The translations under genes and the position numbers were made by a program. A stretch of 38,693 nucleotides of DNA from an uncultured Croceitalea sp. Its GTDB lineage: Bacteria > Bacteroidota > Bacteroidia > Flavobacteriales > Flavobacteriaceae. This document shows, piece by piece, positions 15,937 to 23,544 of the stretch (position 1 is its first letter; every line of letters starts with the position of its first letter). Below the pieces are notes generated by a model. That model made no database searches. It worked only from the letters and a program-made list of their open reading frames with translations, and had not been told where the DNA came from. The stretch spans positions 1 to 38,693 of the forward strand of contig CALEYA010000199.1 of assembly GCA_937926215.1 (NCBI GenBank). The letters are read 5' to 3'.

Positions 15937-16806
15937 ATGGCCAAACTAACCAAAGAAAACGAGCCTCCTAACACCAAACTAAGGACGTTCGAAACCCTTA
16001 ACCTTATTGGTGCTTTCTTTACCGCAGCGCTCTGCGGATACGGAATCAGCAAGGGGTATGCCATGGGTTTTTCCATAATCCTTGGATTGCTTACCGTGTT
16101 GTTCATAGCCACTTTCCTCCTTCTTAAAAGGAAAAGGACCGGTGATGGCGTGCTTGAAAAGAAGTTAGGGGAAAAGGAGATGTTGTTGAAAGAGGTGCAC
16201 CATCGCGTTAAAAACAACCTTCAAACGGTGTCCAGTTTGCTAAGTCTTCAGTCTAGGGCTATTGAGGATGCCAAAATCAGCAGTATTATAAAAAGCAGTC
16301 AAAATAGGGTAGTATCCATGGCTATTGTCCATGAAATGCTCTACAAACGTGACGATTACAGTTCCAAAATTGAGTTAAAACCCTATGTTGAGGAACTTAT
16401 GGAATACCTTATCCGTTCCTTAAAAGGTAACGATCATCAAATCAGTACCTTATTGGATATCGGGGATTTTAAGTTGAGTATCGATACGGTAATTCCCTTA
16501 GGATTGATTATCAACGAAACGGTGACCAATGCCCTAAAATATGGCATTCCTGGCACCACAGAAGGGGAAATACAAATCAACCTGTCCAAAAAAGGGGCCA
16601 ACTCCTACGAGATATATCTAGGGGATAATGGCATTGGGTTTCCGGAGGACGTAGATCCAAAAACATCCAAATCCTTAGGTCTTAAGTTGATCCATAACCT
16701 GGCCAGACAATTGAAAGGTACCATTGCACGGGATACCAATACCAAAGGCACCTATTACCAAATTAATTTTGAAGAGGTCATAGACGATTTCAATTCTGTG
16801 GACTAA
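15937..16806 (+). CDS. Membrane histidine kinase of the HisKA_2 type, orphan
   Basis: A 289-residue sensor kinase. Seen: two closely spaced hydrophobic segments (about 20-38 and 43-63) with almost no periplasmic loop, then the HisKA_2 dimerisation box KEVHHRVKNNLQ (phosphoacceptor among His88/His89) and a HATPase domain with N box NETVTNAL (193-200), DNGIGFP (230-236) and SLGLKLIHN (247-255). There is no PAS, GAF or large extracellular sensor, so any signal must be felt in or near the membrane or be passed on by another protein. No response regulator lies nearby, so the partner is unknown. It is separated from secA by a terminator and about 100 bases. Confidence 0.9.
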   Translation: MAKLTKENEPPNTKLRTFETLNLIGAFFTAALCGYGISKGYAMGFSIILGLLTVLFIATFLLLKRKRTGDGVLEKKLGEKEMLLKEVHHRVKNNLQTVSSLLSLQSRAIEDAKISSIIKSSQNRVVSMAIVHEMLYKRDDYSSKIELKPYVEELMEYLIRSLKGNDHQISTLLDIGDFKLSIDTVIPLGLIINETVTNALKYGIPGTTEGEIQINLSKKGANSYEIYLGDNGIGFPEDVDPKTSKSLGLKLIHNLARQLKGTIARDTNTKGTYYQINFEEVIDDFNSVD

Positions 16807-16855
16807 CTGATTTTGTTTCTTTATCTTTAGGGAGTACGCAAAATTAGACCAACCC

Positions 16856-19369
16856 ATGTTCAAGAAAATCGTTCTTGTTGCCCTTTGTATAAGCGCAACC
16901 GGGCTAGCCCAAGATTATTTCTATCAAAAATTCAAACCCTTTGCGCCCAACATTCCATCACCGGAAGAATTTCTGGGGTATGGCATAGGGGAACATCATA
17001 CGAGGCACGACCTCATCGTTGCCTACTTGACCAAATTAGCGGAAGTTTCCGACCGTGCTACCATACATCACTATGGAAAAACCCACGAGGGCAGAAAACT
17101 GGTGATCCTTACCATAAGTACCCCGGAGAATATCGCGAACCTCAATAGCCTAAAAAAACAACACTTGGCCTTTACGGATCCCAAGGCGACTGCCGCTAAT
17201 TATGATGGGGTGCCCATATTTGTAAATCTGGGCTATAACGTCCATGGCAACGAGCCTTCAAGCGCTGAAGCAGCCTTGTTGGCGGCTTATACTTTTGTTG
17301 CCTCCACAAATCCAGAAATTACCGGTTACTTAAAAAATGGCGTCATTATGATCGACCCTACCATTAATCCTGATGGCAGGGACAGGCATACGCAATGGGC
17401 CAATATGTACCAAGGCAATCCTTTGGTAGCGGACCCGGCGGATGCCGAACACAACGAATATTGGCCTAGGGGAAGGACCAATCATTACTGGTTTGACCTC
17501 AATAGGGATTGGTTGTTGGGGATCAACCCAGAAAGTCGGGGCAAATTAAAATGGTATCACGAATGGTACCCCAACGTGGTAACGGACTTTCATGAAATGG
17601 GCAGCCAAAGCACCTATTTTTTCGAACCCATGAAGGCCAACGGCTCCCTAAATCCCATTATGCCAAAGGAAAATTATGAGGACCTCAACAATCTCTTCGG
17701 CGAGTATTTTGCCAAGGCTTTGGATAGCATAGGTTCCCTATATTTTACAAAGGAAGTCTTTGATGGCACGTACCCTGGGTATGGCTCTTCCTATCCGGAT
17801 CTACAGGGTGGCCTTGGCCTGTTGTTTGAGCAAGCCAGTTCTCGCGGTCATAAACAAACTACGGCCTTTGGGGAGATTACTTTTCCCTTTACCATACGCA
17901 ACCAATATGTTTCCAGCATGACTACGGTAAAAGCCGCTGTGGAAAACAAAGCCATCTTAAGAAAATACCAACACGATTTTTTTAAGAGTGCGCTTGGCAA
18001 TGCCGCTAAAAGTAGGGTCAAAGGATACACTTTTAACGATACCTATGACGCCAATAGGGTAAAAGCTTTTATAGATAAACTTTTGCTCCATAAAATTGAG
18101 GTATACAAATCCAATGATGGGTATGTAGTTCCAACCAACCAGCCGCAATATCGAATGGTACAGACCATGTTTGAAACCTACAAAAAGTATCGGGACAGCG
18201 TGTATTATGATGCATCGGCTTGGTCCGTAGCTAATTTTTATAATATGAAGTACCGCCCCGTAACCAGTTTGAACTTGGGGGAACAATTAAAAACTACCAA
18301 AGGTTTGGTTCAACTCCAGCCTTTAGCCCCATCAGATTATGCCTATATCATTGATTATGACGATTACAATGCTACGGCTGCCTTGGCATTCTTACAGGCA
18401 AATGGTGTAACCGTTTCCGCTTCCTTTAAACCCTTTACCATAGATACTTCCCAAGGAATAAAAGCACTTAACTACGGTGCTTTGATGATTCCCGTAAGTC
18501 TTCAGAAAAAACAGGGCGAAGCACTCTTTACAATATTAAAAGAAGTACAATCACTGTTCAAAGTACCCATCTATTCGTTAAAAACGGGGTACAATGCCAA
18601 AGGTGTTGATTTGGGCAGTCGTCATATTAGACCAATTGCCAAGCCAAAAGCACTCTTATTGATTGGCGATGGTGTGCGCTCTTATGAAGCTGGGGAAGTC
18701 TGGCATTTATTGGATACAAGGGTAGGTATGCCCATTACCAAAGTACCCATGCGCAACTTTAACCGAATCAAATGGGACAACTACAATACCTTGGTTATGG
18801 TTTCTGGGAATTACACCCTATCGGACAAGCAAATTGCAAAAATGAAGGCGTGGGTAGGCAAGGGCAACACCCTAATTTCCATTGGGTCGGCAGCGGAATG
18901 GGCCATTAAGAAAAAAGTAGTCAAAGAGACCCTAGTGGAAGAGGAAAAGGATTCCACAGCCCTTGTGCAACGAAAACCTTATGTTGATGCCGCCGAGAAT
19001 TTAGGTAAGGAAAGTGTGGGCGGTGCCATTTTTAAAGTCGATTTGGATACCACCCATCCATTGGCATTTGGTTATCATGATAAACAAATACCTGTTTACA
19101 AAAACAATTCCATTTGGATCGCCCCAAGCAAGAATGCATATGCTACGGTAGCCCAATACACCAAAAACCCACATGTTGATGGTTTTATCACTGAAAAAAA
19201 CAAGGAAAATTACCTAAAGAAATCTGCCTCGCTGGTTGTTAGTAAAGTGGGAAGTGGACGTGCCATCCTATTTGCTGACAATCCCAATTTTAGGGGAAGT
19301 TGGTACGGCACCAATAGGCTCTTTTTAAACGCCTTGTTTTTAGGGAACCATATTAGGGTGCCGGAATAA
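16856..19369 (+). CDS. Secreted M14 family zinc carboxypeptidase-like protein
   Basis: An 837-residue exported metallopeptidase. Seen: signal peptide (1-19, ending TGLAQ), an M14 catalytic domain at about 40-370 with zinc ligands His130 and Glu133 in NVHGNEPSS and His246 in VTDFHEMG, and the general base candidate Glu325 in LLFEQASSRG. The domain includes NPDGRDRHTQ and FDLNRDW as in M14 peptidases. The C-terminal half has a stretch (about 600-690) that looks like a class I glutamine-amidotransferase-like or flavodoxin-like fold, common in this Bacteroidota group. It probably trims peptides in the periplasm or outside; the substrate is unknown. The next gene, 100 bases on, is a secreted amidohydrolase. 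Confidence 0.92.
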   Translation: MFKKIVLVALCISATGLAQDYFYQKFKPFAPNIPSPEEFLGYGIGEHHTRHDLIVAYLTKLAEVSDRATIHHYGKTHEGRKLVILTISTPENIANLNSLKKQHLAFTDPKATAANYDGVPIFVNLGYNVHGNEPSSAEAALLAAYTFVASTNPEITGYLKNGVIMIDPTINPDGRDRHTQWANMYQGNPLVADPADAEHNEYWPRGRTNHYWFDLNRDWLLGINPESRGKLKWYHEWYPNVVTDFHEMGSQSTYFFEPMKANGSLNPIMPKENYEDLNNLFGEYFAKALDSIGSLYFTKEVFDGTYPGYGSSYPDLQGGLGLLFEQASSRGHKQTTAFGEITFPFTIRNQYVSSMTTVKAAVENKAILRKYQHDFFKSALGNAAKSRVKGYTFNDTYDANRVKAFIDKLLLHKIEVYKSNDGYVVPTNQPQYRMVQTMFETYKKYRDSVYYDASAWSVANFYNMKYRPVTSLNLGEQLKTTKGLVQLQPLAPSDYAYIIDYDDYNATAALAFLQANGVTVSASFKPFTIDTSQGIKALNYGALMIPVSLQKKQGEALFTILKEVQSLFKVPIYSLKTGYNAKGVDLGSRHIRPIAKPKALLLIGDGVRSYEAGEVWHLLDTRVGMPITKVPMRNFNRIKWDNYNTLVMVSGNYTLSDKQIAKMKAWVGKGNTLISIGSAAEWAIKKKVVKETLVEEEKDSTALVQRKPYVDAAENLGKESVGGAIFKVDLDTTHPLAFGYHDKQIPVYKNNSIWIAPSKNAYATVAQYTKNPHVDGFITEKNKENYLKKSASLVVSKVGSGRAILFADNPNFRGSWYGTNRLFLNALFLGNHIRVPE

Positions 19370-19469
19370 ACTACCGTTGGACAAGCGCAAGAACAATTTG
19401 CGCGATGGCAATGAGGTTTTAATCGTAATCATTCCAAACCCACAGTTACAAATCTAAGTTTAGCTAAAC

Positions 19470-21050
19470 ATGAAAAAAATACTATCCGCAATTTTATTCC
19501 TTGGTCTAATATGCCAAGGATTCTCCCAGAACCCTATGAGTGAAGGTCCTTTTGAACAACTGATCATTAGGGGCGTAACCTTGATCAACGGTAACGGCGC
19601 ACCTCCAAGGGGTCCGGTTGACATTGTGGTGGAAAACAATAAAATAACCAAAGTGCAGGTCGTAGGATATCCCGGGGTGGAAATCGACGCCACAAAGAGA
19701 CCTCAACTGGCCGCCAATGGTAAGGAATTGGATTGTACGGGGATGTTCCTGCTACCGGGCTTTATAGATATGCACGGGCATATTGGGGGCATTGCGCAAG
19801 GAGCGGACTATGACTATGTTTTTAAACTTTGGATGGCCCACGGGATTACTACCGTTAGGGAACCTAGTGGACGTGGCATTGATTGGACGCTGGACCTCAA
19901 ACGTAAAAGCGAGCGTAATGAAATAATTGCCCCTCGCATATTTGCCTATACCGGTTTTGGACAGCAGACCAAAGATTTTAATCCGCTGAACGATGCGCCT
20001 ATCAGCACACCGGAACAGGCAAGAAAATGGGTCCGTGCCAATGCGGAACGCGGTGCGGACGGCATTAAGTTTTTTGGTGCTGCGCCGGAAATCATGGCCG
20101 CCGCCTTGGAAGAAAACAAAAAACTGGGGTTACGCTCCGCTTGTCACCATGCCCAATTGGATGTAGCCCGATGGAACGTCCTCAACTCCGCTAGGGCCGG
20201 ACTCACCAGCATGGAGCATTGGTACGGTCTACCGGAAGCTTTATTTGCAGATAGGACCGTACAGGACTATCCGCTGGACTATAACTATCAGAATGAACAA
20301 CACCGTTTTGAGGAAGCTGGAAAACTCTGGGAGCAAGCGGCAAAACCTTATTCCGACCATTGGAACAAGGTCATGGACGAGTTGATTTCCTTGGATTTTA
20401 CCCTGGATCCCACTTTTAATATTTATGAGGCCAGCCGTGACCTGCATAGGGCAAGAAGGGCGGAATGGCATGAAGAATATACCTTACCATCACTCTGGAA
20501 ATTTTATCAACCCAGCAAAATTAGTCACGGGTCCTATTGGCATGATTGGGGCACGGAACAAGAAGTGTCATGGCGTAAAAATTATCAATTGTGGATGACC
20601 TTTATCAATGAATACAAGAATAGGGGCGGAAGGGTAACCACGGGTTCAGATTCCGGTTTTATATTCCAACTTTATGGTTTTGCTTATGTGCGGGAGCTGG
20701 AATTGCTTAGGGAAGCGGGATTTCATCCTTTAGAGGTTATTAGGGCCGCCACCTTAAACGGAGCGGAAGCCTTGGGTATGGATTCTAAAATAGGGACCGT
20801 GGCAGTGGGAAAACTGGCGGATTTTGTTATTGTTGGGGAAAACCCATTGAAAAATTTAAAAGTGCTTTATGGTACCGGGGCCATCAAACTAACAGCGGAT
20901 AACACGGTGATTAGGGCCGGTGGCGTGGCATATACCGTTAAAGACGGAATTGTTTATGATGCAAAAGAGTTATTGAAGGACGTAAAGAAAATGGTAGAAC
21001 AGGAAAAACAGCAGCAGAACTTTAAAATAAAACAGCCTGGACGGCAGTAG
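19470..21050 (+). CDS. Secreted amidohydrolase family protein
   Basis: A 526-residue exported metal-dependent hydrolase. Seen: signal peptide (1-20, ending GFSQ), an N-terminal beta-sandwich part ending LLPGFIDMHGHIGG with metal ligands His102 and His104, candidate ligands His226/His227 in SACHHAQ, EHWYG as a further site, and TTGSDSG as the C-terminal acid. It closes with KLADFVIVGENPL typical of imidazolonepropionase/prolidase-like amidohydrolases. Substrates in this group include cyclic amides and Xaa-Pro or other dipeptides; none can be assigned from sequence. Together with the preceding M14 protein it suggests breakdown of peptides outside the inner membrane. The end converges on the small secreted protein gene 11 bases away. 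Confidence 0.92.
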   Translation: MKKILSAILFLGLICQGFSQNPMSEGPFEQLIIRGVTLINGNGAPPRGPVDIVVENNKITKVQVVGYPGVEIDATKRPQLAANGKELDCTGMFLLPGFIDMHGHIGGIAQGADYDYVFKLWMAHGITTVREPSGRGIDWTLDLKRKSERNEIIAPRIFAYTGFGQQTKDFNPLNDAPISTPEQARKWVRANAERGADGIKFFGAAPEIMAAALEENKKLGLRSACHHAQLDVARWNVLNSARAGLTSMEHWYGLPEALFADRTVQDYPLDYNYQNEQHRFEEAGKLWEQAAKPYSDHWNKVMDELISLDFTLDPTFNIYEASRDLHRARRAEWHEEYTLPSLWKFYQPSKISHGSYWHDWGTEQEVSWRKNYQLWMTFINEYKNRGGRVTTGSDSGFIFQLYGFAYVRELELLREAGFHPLEVIRAATLNGAEALGMDSKIGTVAVGKLADFVIVGENPLKNLKVLYGTGAIKLTADNTVIRAGGVAYTVKDGIVYDAKELLKDVKKMVEQEKQQQNFKIKQPGRQ

Positions 21051-21061
21051 TCCAATGGTTA

Positions 21062-21307
21062 TTATGCCATTTTAGCTTTGGACTTTTTGGTTGAAAAAGA
21101 AAGTTCTTTTTTAATTCTGGAATTTTTAAACATATAAAGTCTTGCAACTTCAGTACCGGTTTTAACCGTTTTCGTCAACTCATTGGAAGTAGTGTCCAAG
21201 TTTACGGATACTGTTACCGTTTCTACTTTGATAGCTTTGGTAGTGTCTTGGGCCATGGCTACTGTTCCGATGAAGATTACTGCGATAAGGGTTAAAATAG
21301 TTTTCAT
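21062..21307 (-). CDS. Small secreted protein, paralogue A
   Basis: An 81-residue protein: a signal peptide (MKTILTLIAVIFIGTVAMAQ), a Thr/Val-rich middle part, and a basic C-terminus VARLYMFKNSRIKKELSF followed by a lysine-rich end closing in KMA. I chose the ATG at 21307 because it opens the signal peptide; the frame extends 24 codons upstream without a sensible leader. The C-terminus is almost the same as that of the gene at 21622-21858 (VARVYMFKNSRIKKELAF). No named family is recognised. Predicted to act in the periplasm or outside. A TAnnTTTA -7-like box lies at 21329-21336, and an upstream element shared with paralogue B lies about 100 bases before the start. Confidence 0.75.
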   Translation of the reverse strand: MKTILTLIAVIFIGTVAMAQDTTKAIKVETVTVSVNLDTTSNELTKTVKTGTEVARLYMFKNSRIKKELSFSTKKSKAKMA

Positions 21308-21621
21308 TGCTTTGCTGTTTTTACTCTGTAAAGGTATTTCAAGGACTATGCTATGGCTAGATAACTCGCTGTGGAACACTATTTACTCGATTAAAAACTG
21401 CAACTTGGATAAAGTGTCAAAAAAGCTCGATGAGCGTTTTAAGCACCGTTTACCGCATATCGATAGAGCGTGTATTTCATCGATACAGAAAGAAGAAAGA
21501 AAAGAAAGAAACCCTTATTTTTTGTACACTCGCACTGGTTTTACGGACAACCCAACGGCTGCCGTTACAAAGACAAAACTTAATACAAGCGTTAAAGGGA
21601 TGATTATAGGTACTATCATAA
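21308..21621. other. 314-base intergenic region between the two small secreted paralogues
   Basis: No credible gene is seen. It holds the presumed promoter of paralogue A (-7-like box TACCTTTA on the minus strand, 21329-21336), the upstream element shared with paralogue B (21407-21444), a purine-rich stretch (AGAAAGAAGAAAGAAAAGAA, near 21487-21510), and a 13-base palindrome AACGGCTGCCGTT (21554-21566) downstream of paralogue B. A 150-codon plus-strand reading frame crosses this region but is antisense to the signal peptide gene and has no protein-like composition. Confidence 0.6.
21407..21444 (-). promoter_or_regulatory. Upstream element shared by the secreted paralogues, copy A
   Basis: On the plus strand it begins GGATAAAGTGTCAAAAAAG and runs through CTCGATGAGCGTTTTAAGC. 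It aligns with 21960-22000 upstream of paralogue B: 11 identical bases (GGATAAAGTGT), then A6G, TCGA and CG-TTTT-(C)AAGC, roughly 34 of 40 positions by eye. It starts 100 bases before the paralogue A start codon. Confidence 0.55.
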
Positions 21622-21858
21622 TTAGGCCATTTTAGAACGGTTCCTTTTTGTTCTAAAGGCCAATTCTTTTTTAATTCTGGAATTCTTGAACATATAAACA
21701 CGGGCAACTTCCTTTTCCTTTACCGTTTCTATGTTGATTACTTCCTTCAACACAACATTGGAAGGCGTAATCTCCACTTTGGATTCTTTGGCAACTTCTT
21801 GTCCAAAAGATGTTATTCCAAAAGAAACTGCTAGGGTTAAGGTTAAAATTGCTTTCAT
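21622..21858 (-). CDS. Small secreted protein, paralogue B
   Basis: A 78-residue protein: signal peptide (MKAILTLTLAVSFGITSFGQ), a short acidic/valine-rich middle part (EVAKESKVEITPSNVVLKEV) and a basic C-terminus VARVYMFKNSRIKKELAF that ends KMA. It is paralogous to the gene at 21062-21307; the nucleotide sequence for the FKNSRIKKEL segment is nearly identical, which suggests recent duplication or selection on that segment. The mature protein is only about 58 residues. No known domain is recognised. Its upstream region (21859-22040) holds a TAGTTTTA -7-like box (21881-21888, minus strand), an inverted repeat and copy B of the shared element. Confidence 0.75.
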   Translation of the reverse strand: MKAILTLTLAVSFGITSFGQEVAKESKVEITPSNVVLKEVINIETVKEKEVARVYMFKNSRIKKELAFRTKRNRSKMA

Positions 21859-21924
21859 GACTTAGGTTTGTTGTTCGATGTAAAACTAGCACCGCAAGTA
21901 AGTCAAGCTCTTTTTTTGTCGTTG

Positions 21925-21946
21925 TTACCGACAAATTTTTCGGTAA
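21925..21946. repeat. Inverted repeat upstream of paralogue B
   Basis: TTACCGA, 8 bases, TCGGTAA: a perfect 7-base inverted repeat, between the shared upstream element and the -7-like box of paralogue B. No long T-run follows on the minus strand, so an operator is more likely than a terminator. Paralogue A has no equivalent at this place. Confidence 0.5.
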
Positions 21947-21959
21947 AAAACGTTCTTCA

Positions 21960-22000
21960 GGATAAAGTGTAAAAAAGTATCGACAACCGTTTTCAAGCTT
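21960..22000 (-). promoter_or_regulatory. Upstream element shared by the secreted paralogues, copy B
   Basis: On the plus strand it begins GGATAAAGTGTAAAAAAGT and continues ATCGACAACCGTTTTCAAGC. It matches 21407-21444 and starts 102 bases before the paralogue B start codon, essentially the same distance as copy A. Confidence 0.55.
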
Positions 22001-22040
22001 AAAAACAGCATACCGATGTCAGCTGCGTTTCACCGATATT

Positions 22041-22703
22041 TTAAAGGCAAAGAATTTGGTTGGGGTCTGGACAGTTCCTTTTAAAGGATTCCAATTCGGC
22101 TTCACTACAGACTCCGGGATAGTCCCCAGAAAAGCCCTGCATGTCTTTAATTACCTGAAAATGAAGATGTGGTGCGTAGTTTACATTGATTTCCGTAGCC
22201 CCAAGTGTCGCCAACACTTCACCTTTGCGAAAAAGCTTGCCGGGGGTAAGACCTTCCAAAGACGCTAAGGACAAATGCCCATAGAGCGTAAAGAAGGTAT
22301 CGCCATTAACCCGATGCTGCAGTATAATGGTTGGGCCATAGTTTCCGGTATCGGAATTGTTCTTAAAACTATGTAAGACCCCATCCAAAGGCACGATAAC
22401 CGCTGTTCCTTCATTACACCAAAAGTCCATGCCCAAGTGGATATTTCTTTGTGGCCCATCGGAAAACCGTCCGGCGGCATACAGATTGCGTTTTTCCAGA
22501 TAGCCCCCATAAGCAATCCTGGCTTGGTTTCTTTGAAGTACAGCTTCAACATATTGGGCGCATGCTTCAGGTAAGGCTATATTGACATCCTTCAAATCCG
22601 GATTGGTATCCGACAAATCGATTTTGCAATACGCATCCAAAGGAATGGAGGTATCCAAAATCTGCAAGGGCGTATCGAACGGATCAAAAAGAAGGGAAGT
22701 CAT
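22041..22703 (-). CDS. M23 family peptidase-like protein without signal peptide
   Basis: A 220-residue protein with a LytM/M23 metallopeptidase domain. Seen: His89 and Asp93 in IHLGMDF (HxxxD), a central TLYGHLS (His143), and HLHF with His179 and His181; these are the expected zinc ligands and catalytic histidine of M23. The N-terminal 60 residues have no signal peptide, lipobox or membrane helix, which is unusual for an enzyme family that cuts cell-wall cross-links. A shorter or missed leader is unlikely because the upstream 87 bases to the divergent gene hold no plausible in-frame extension that I can see. Possible roles are a cytoplasmic hydrolase or non-classical export. Confidence 0.88.
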   Translation of the reverse strand: MTSLLFDPFDTPLQILDTSIPLDAYCKIDLSDTNPDLKDVNIALPEACAQYVEAVLQRNQARIAYGGYLEKRNLYAAGRFSDGPQRNIHLGMDFWCNEGTAVIVPLDGVLHSFKNNSDTGNYGPTIILQHRVNGDTFFTLYGHLSLASLEGLTPGKLFRKGEVLATLGATEINVNYAPHLHFQVIKDMQGFSGDYPGVCSEAELESFKRNCPDPNQILCL

Positions 22704-22790
22704 TAAAAAAATATCGGATTACCGTAAAAATAAACAACAGCTTTGTAATTTAAGCTTCCGAAATTTAAAGATTTTAGTAAACGACATTCC

Positions 22791-23474
22791 ATGGAAATTA
22801 CATTTTTAGGACATGCTAGCTTGCATATCAAAACCAAGACACATCAATTTATTGTAGATCCATTTATAAGTGGAAACCCAAATGCTTCGCATATTGCTTT
22901 AGAAGAGCTAAAAGCGGACTATATATTACTTACCCACGCCCACCAAGACCATATTCTTGATGTAGAGGAAATTGTAAGGCATAATCCCAAGGCCAAATTG
23001 ATATCCAATTATGAGATCATACAATGGTTTGGGGCCAAAGGTCTGGAAGGGCATGCCCTTAACCATGGCGGCAAGGCCCAATTGGAATTCGGTACCGTAA
23101 AATATGTAAACGCCATACACTCCAGCAACTTTCCTGATGGCACTTATGGGGGCAACCCAGGCGGATTTGTGGTAACTACAGAAGATAAGACCGTTTATAT
23201 AGCTGGGGATACCGCACTTACCTTTGATATGAAGTTGATTCCCTTAACATCCCCAAAACTGGATTTGGCCATATTACCTATTGGGGACAATTTTACTATG
23301 GGCTATGAGGACGCGGCCATAGCGAGTGATTTTGTGGAATGTGATACGGTTTTGGGATACCATTACGATACCTTCCCCCCTATTACCCTAAATAAGGAAT
23401 TGGCCTTATCCCATTTTAAGGAGCGCGGAAAAACCTTGTTATTGCCTAAAATTGGGGAACATGTCACTATTTGA
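22791..23474 (+). CDS. Metal-dependent hydrolase, UPF0173 / beta-lactamase fold
   Basis: A 227-residue cytoplasmic metallo-beta-lactamase superfamily protein. Seen: an N-terminus ITFLGHASL with His8, the metal motif LTHAHQDH (His49, His51, Asp53, His54), GDTALT around residue 140 and a late YHYDTFPPI segment, all characteristic of the UPF0173 (YtkL/UlaG-related) family. The substrate is unknown; UlaG-like relatives are lactonases or RNA/phosphodiester hydrolases. It is divergent from the M23-like gene (87-base gap) and followed 70 bases later by msrA on the same strand. Confidence 0.92.
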   Translation: MEITFLGHASLHIKTKTHQFIVDPFISGNPNASHIALEELKADYILLTHAHQDHILDVEEIVRHNPKAKLISNYEIIQWFGAKGLEGHALNHGGKAQLEFGTVKYVNAIHSSNFPDGTYGGNPGGFVVTTEDKTVYIAGDTALTFDMKLIPLTSPKLDLAILPIGDNFTMGYEDAAIASDFVECDTVLGYHYDTFPPITLNKELALSHFKERGKTLLLPKIGEHVTI

Positions 23475-23544
23475 CCTTAACACTTTTTAACTGATCTTTT
23501 GTAAAGCCCAAGTGGTAATAACGACAACCCCTAAAACAAAACAG

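Noticed and set aside
21554-21566. Palindrome AACGGCTGCCGTT as a terminator of paralogue B
   Set aside because: The loop would be a single base and there is no T-run after it on the minus strand.
21183-21635. A plus-strand reading frame of 150 codons across the region of the small secreted paralogues
   Set aside because: It is antisense to the signal peptide gene at 21062-21307, has no family resemblance, and its composition is what a chance frame gives; the minus-strand signal peptide genes explain the coding signal.
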